39,303 nucleotides of DNA from Flavobacterium sp. Lineage in GTDB: Bacteria > Bacteroidota > Bacteroidia > Flavobacteriales > Flavobacteriaceae. Where the stretch lies: assembly GCA_020048955.1 (NCBI GenBank), contig JAIFLT010000195.1:1-39303 (forward strand). Direction: 5' to 3'. Of the stretch, positions 36,321-39,303 are shown in pieces (position 1 is the first letter of the stretch; every line of letters begins with the position of its first letter). A program made the translations under genes and the position numbers. The notes below the pieces were generated by a model. It did not search any database, was not told the DNA's origin, and saw only the letters and a program-made list of their open reading frames with translations.

Positions 36321-36369
36321 CAAATTTTTTTGTCAGGCTAAATAGTTACAAAAATGGATATATTCAAGT

Positions 36370-38229
36370 TTATCCTTTTAACCAAGCCTCTTTCAAAGTT
36401 TGTTTTGATGGTTCCACTACTTGATAACCTTCAGATTCTTGGTAAGACAAGATGGCTTTACCCGTCAATATTTGCTCTTTACCATTTCGTTTTACCTTTA
36501 TTGTAACATTGTCGCCTTCTTTCCAGTTTTGAGATTCAGTCATCATTTCAGACAAAGTATCAAGATTATAGTTTGTAGCATTTAAAGAAAGAATAACATC
36601 ATCTGCTTTCAATCCGATGTTGGTCATAAAACTACTTAATTCGGTATTGTTTCTAACGATAATTTCTTTGGTTGAAGGGTTTCCAGAAATCCCAGCCGAT
36701 TTTGAAGCGTTTAAAAAGGGATTAACCGCTTTCTTAACTTTTCCTTTTGCAATTCCAACTTTTGCAAAATATACTTCATACGGAATTGGAGTAGGACCAG
36801 CTACATAGGTATTTAAAAATTCGCCTACTTCTGGATAAGTCATTTCGGTTATTTTTGCAAAAAGTTCGTTGTCATTAAATGGTTTTGTAGGACCAAATTC
36901 ATTGGTAAGTTTTTGCATCATATCTAAAATGCCTCTTTGTCCATTACTTTTTTCACGAATGATGATATCAATACACATTCCGATTAATGCCCCTTTTCCG
37001 TAAACGTTCAAATACTGACTTTTGTAGGGTTCAACAAGCACATTTTGGCTCATGGTTGTAAAAGGCATCGTATCATTCATACGTTTGGCATCTTTAATTT
37101 TATCATCCATTCTTTTGTAAAATGCTTCTTCGTTGATTAAACCTTGGTTTACCTGAAATAAATTTGCAAAATATTCGGTTACGCCTTCATACATCCATAA
37201 ATGTTGCGACATTTTTGGGGAATTAAAATCGAAATAATGAATTTCATTAGAATGTACTCCAAGTGGTGTTACAATATGAAAGAACTCGTGTGAAACTACA
37301 TCAATGATTTGTTTCCCTAAGGTGCCAGTAGGCATCATTTCTGGAAAAACTACTGTTGTAGAACTGTTGTGTTCTAAAGCTCCAAAACCTTTTGCATCGG
37401 TCTTTTTCATTTCTGATAAATACAGAAGAACAGAATATTTTTTATTGCTGTTCACTGCTCCTAAAAATTTCTTTTGAGCGCGCATACATTTTTCTAAATC
37501 TGCAGAAAGTGCTTTAGCTGTATGTTTATCATTTGGTGAATAAACACTTAAAAGTATGTCCATTCCATCAACGTTAAAAGTAACATAATCTGGTTTAGAA
37601 TACATTATAGGGTTGTCAACCAAATCATTATATCTCGAAACCACAAAAGTATCTGATAAATTACTGCTGTCAGAATCGACCAATGAAGTAGCTCCAAAAA
37701 GATTTTCAGAATGGGTAATGTTTAATTTGTAGGTCAAATCTTTTTTATCTTCAAAATAGCCAACAAACCCATGATTGTTTAGCATGAAATTTTTACCTTC
37801 TAAGATATTTGTTCCAGCTGGTGAGAAGATACCACTACCAAATCCACCTCCGCCTTCAACATCATAAGTATCATTAACTAAATAGGTAATTTTATCTAGT
37901 TTTTTAGCTTCTTTGATAGTCCAAGAATTAGTGCTTAGTTTTTCAACTGGCAAGGCATTTCCTTTGGCATCAAAAGCTTTAACCTCATCAATAAATTTAC
38001 CATAATCGTCCTCAGAATAAGTTCCTGGAATTATTTTTGGTAGGTGATATACAACTTCATCGGTTGTAATAGTTGGTGCATTAATAGAGACTAAAAGTTT
38101 ATCATCTTTTACATCGTTTAAGTTGATGTTTACTACAACTTCAGATTTTGTAGAAGAAACGGCTGTCGAAGTTGGTTTACAACCAAAAAGTAAAGTAACA
38201 ACTGCTATGGATAGGATTATTTTTTTCAT
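36370..38229 (-). CDS. M61-family peptidase with C-terminal PDZ domain
   Basis: Lipobox LLFGCKP; VSHEFFHIVTPLG zinc motif; MYEGVTEYFANL; PDZ region TNIGLKADDVILSLNATN. Confidence 0.9.
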   Translation of the reverse strand: MKKIILSIAVVTLLFGCKPTSTAVSSTKSEVVVNINLNDVKDDKLLVSINAPTITTDEVVYHLPKIIPGTYSEDDYGKFIDEVKAFDAKGNALPVEKLSTNSWTIKEAKKLDKITYLVNDTYDVEGGGGFGSGIFSPAGTNILEGKNFMLNNHGFVGYFEDKKDLTYKLNITHSENLFGATSLVDSDSSNLSDTFVVSRYNDLVDNPIMYSKPDYVTFNVDGMDILLSVYSPNDKHTAKALSADLEKCMRAQKKFLGAVNSNKKYSVLLYLSEMKKTDAKGFGALEHNSSTTVVFPEMMPTGTLGKQIIDVVSHEFFHIVTPLGVHSNEIHYFDFNSPKMSQHLWMYEGVTEYFANLFQVNQGLINEEAFYKRMDDKIKDAKRMNDTMPFTTMSQNVLVEPYKSQYLNVYGKGALIGMCIDIIIREKSNGQRGILDMMQKLTNEFGPTKPFNDNELFAKITEMTYPEVGEFLNTYVAGPTPIPYEVYFAKVGIAKGKVKKAVNPFLNASKSAGISGNPSTKEIIVRNNTELSSFMTNIGLKADDVILSLNATNYNLDTLSEMMTESQNWKEGDNVTIKVKRNGKEQILTGKAILSYQESEGYQVVEPSKQTLKEAWLKG

Positions 38230-38281
38230 TAAAAATATATTTTATGATATGAGTAGTTCAAAAATTAATTTTGTTACAAAT

Positions 38282-39220
38282 TTAAATTGAATTTGAAAAT
38301 TTAGAAATGCTATCAATTAATTCGGGCACAACAGGCAATTTTGGATTGGAATAGGATTTTAAATTTTCTGCATCAATTTTTATTTCCTTAAAAACGTGAT
38401 TCATATTTTGAATAATCTTTATTTTAGATTTTGGATTTGCTTTATGTAATGATTCAGCATCTGATTGAAGCACTTGCAAATCTTTTGTCCCATTAATGAT
38501 TAATATTGGAATTTTTAATTTTTTAATTTCATCTCTCGGATTGTATTTTATCCAAGAAATCATGTATGGTTGAATACTTTCTCTAAATAAAGATTCTAAC
38601 ATTGGATTTTTATTTTCAAATGTTTTTCCTTCTTTTAAAATAGCTAAACTTTTATCTACTTTTTCTTTAAGAAATGGTGAATTTTTTTCAACTTGTTCAG
38701 AAATTATTTCATCAATAGGTCTTCCAGCACCAGCAATTGAGATATATCCATCAGCATTTCCATTGGCAGCAACCATTCCTATTAATGAACCTTCACTATG
38801 ACCGGCAATAATTATTTTTTTATATATTTTTATTGTTTTAAAATAGTTAACAACATCTTTAGCATCATTTATAAAATCATCAATAACTACTGATTTTTCA
38901 TCTTCAGATTTGATATTATTTTTATTTAAACCTCTTTTGTCATAACTAAAAACAGCGATTCCATTTTTAGTTAATCCTTCAGCTAAATATTTTAGGGAAT
39001 TATTTACTCCAGTTAGTATGCTATTTCCATTCCTATTTGTTGGTCCTGAACCTGCAATTAAAATTACAAGTTTGGTTTTTTTAGTTTCTTTTTTTGGCAA
39101 GAAAAGTGTTCCTTTAATAATTGCATTCACTTCAATTTCTTGACTTGCTACCTCGTCTTTTTCTTGTGAAAACGAAAAAGAGTTGACAAAGAATAGGGTC
39201 AATAAGATAATGTTTTTCAT
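38282..39220 (-). CDS. Secreted alpha/beta hydrolase (S33-like)
   Basis: Signal peptide, LIAGSGPTNRNGN, SYDKRGLNKN, AGHSEGSLIG nucleophile elbow, MNHVFKE. Confidence 0.87.
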   Translation of the reverse strand: MKNIILLTLFFVNSFSFSQEKDEVASQEIEVNAIIKGTLFLPKKETKKTKLVILIAGSGPTNRNGNSILTGVNNSLKYLAEGLTKNGIAVFSYDKRGLNKNNIKSEDEKSVVIDDFINDAKDVVNYFKTIKIYKKIIIAGHSEGSLIGMVAANGNADGYISIAGAGRPIDEIISEQVEKNSPFLKEKVDKSLAILKEGKTFENKNPMLESLFRESIQPYMISWIKYNPRDEIKKLKIPILIINGTKDLQVLQSDAESLHKANPKSKIKIIQNMNHVFKEIKIDAENLKSYSNPKLPVVPELIDSISKFSNSI

Positions 39221-39247
39221 TTGTTTGTTTTATTTTTGAAATAAAAA

Positions 39248-39270
39248 AAACTCTTGCTTAACAAGAGTTT
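39248..39270 (-). terminator. Terminator-like hairpin
   Basis: AAACTCTTG-CTTAA-CAAGAGTTT with T-run on minus. Confidence 0.6.
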
Positions 39271-39303
39271 CGCTATTAATCAAATTTATTTTTCATATAA
39301 TAT

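Noticed and set aside
1-39303. CRISPR array, prophage or transposase genes
   Set aside because: No regularly spaced direct repeats of CRISPR type, no cas, phage structural or transposase motifs seen

Overview
AT-rich Bacteroidota (Flavobacterium-like) chromosomal window, read by eye from the sequence and the supplied ORF track. Main blocks: (i) housekeeping/secretion genes (T9SS FG-GAP protein, CxxCH lipoprotein, thioesterase, RmuC, RluE-like synthase, TrmL); (ii) a vitamin B12 uptake locus, btuFCD-like on minus and a cobalamin-riboswitch-led btuB-like TonB receptor on plus; (iii) an ECF-sigma/DUF4252 operon; (iv) a carotenoid cluster (crtZ, crtB, crtI) led by a MerR-type regulator with the W-x9-EH and ExHxxG signatures of B12-binding CarH-like photoreceptors; (v) a composite type I restriction-modification operon, hsdR - AlbA_2/ATPase - hsdS - GNAT - MqsR-like toxin - HTH/Panacea antitoxin - hsdM, beside a tRNA-Leu/tRNA-Lys/tRNA-Lys cluster; (vi) aroK, phosphoribosyltransferase, TPMT-like and S4 genes, an FKBP lipoprotein with Ca-binding repeats, and an M61 peptidase. 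Leading candidates for something undescribed: the toxin-antitoxin pair inside the RM locus, whose antitoxin stop codon overlaps the hsdM start (TAATG) and which has its own promoter with an MqsA-like palindrome; a motif shared by the crtI and carH-like promoters; an intergenic structured RNA candidate (6S-like) at about 36.15-36.32 kb; and a C-terminal frameshift in a DUF4369 lipoprotein. No database search was possible; family names rest on motif recognition.
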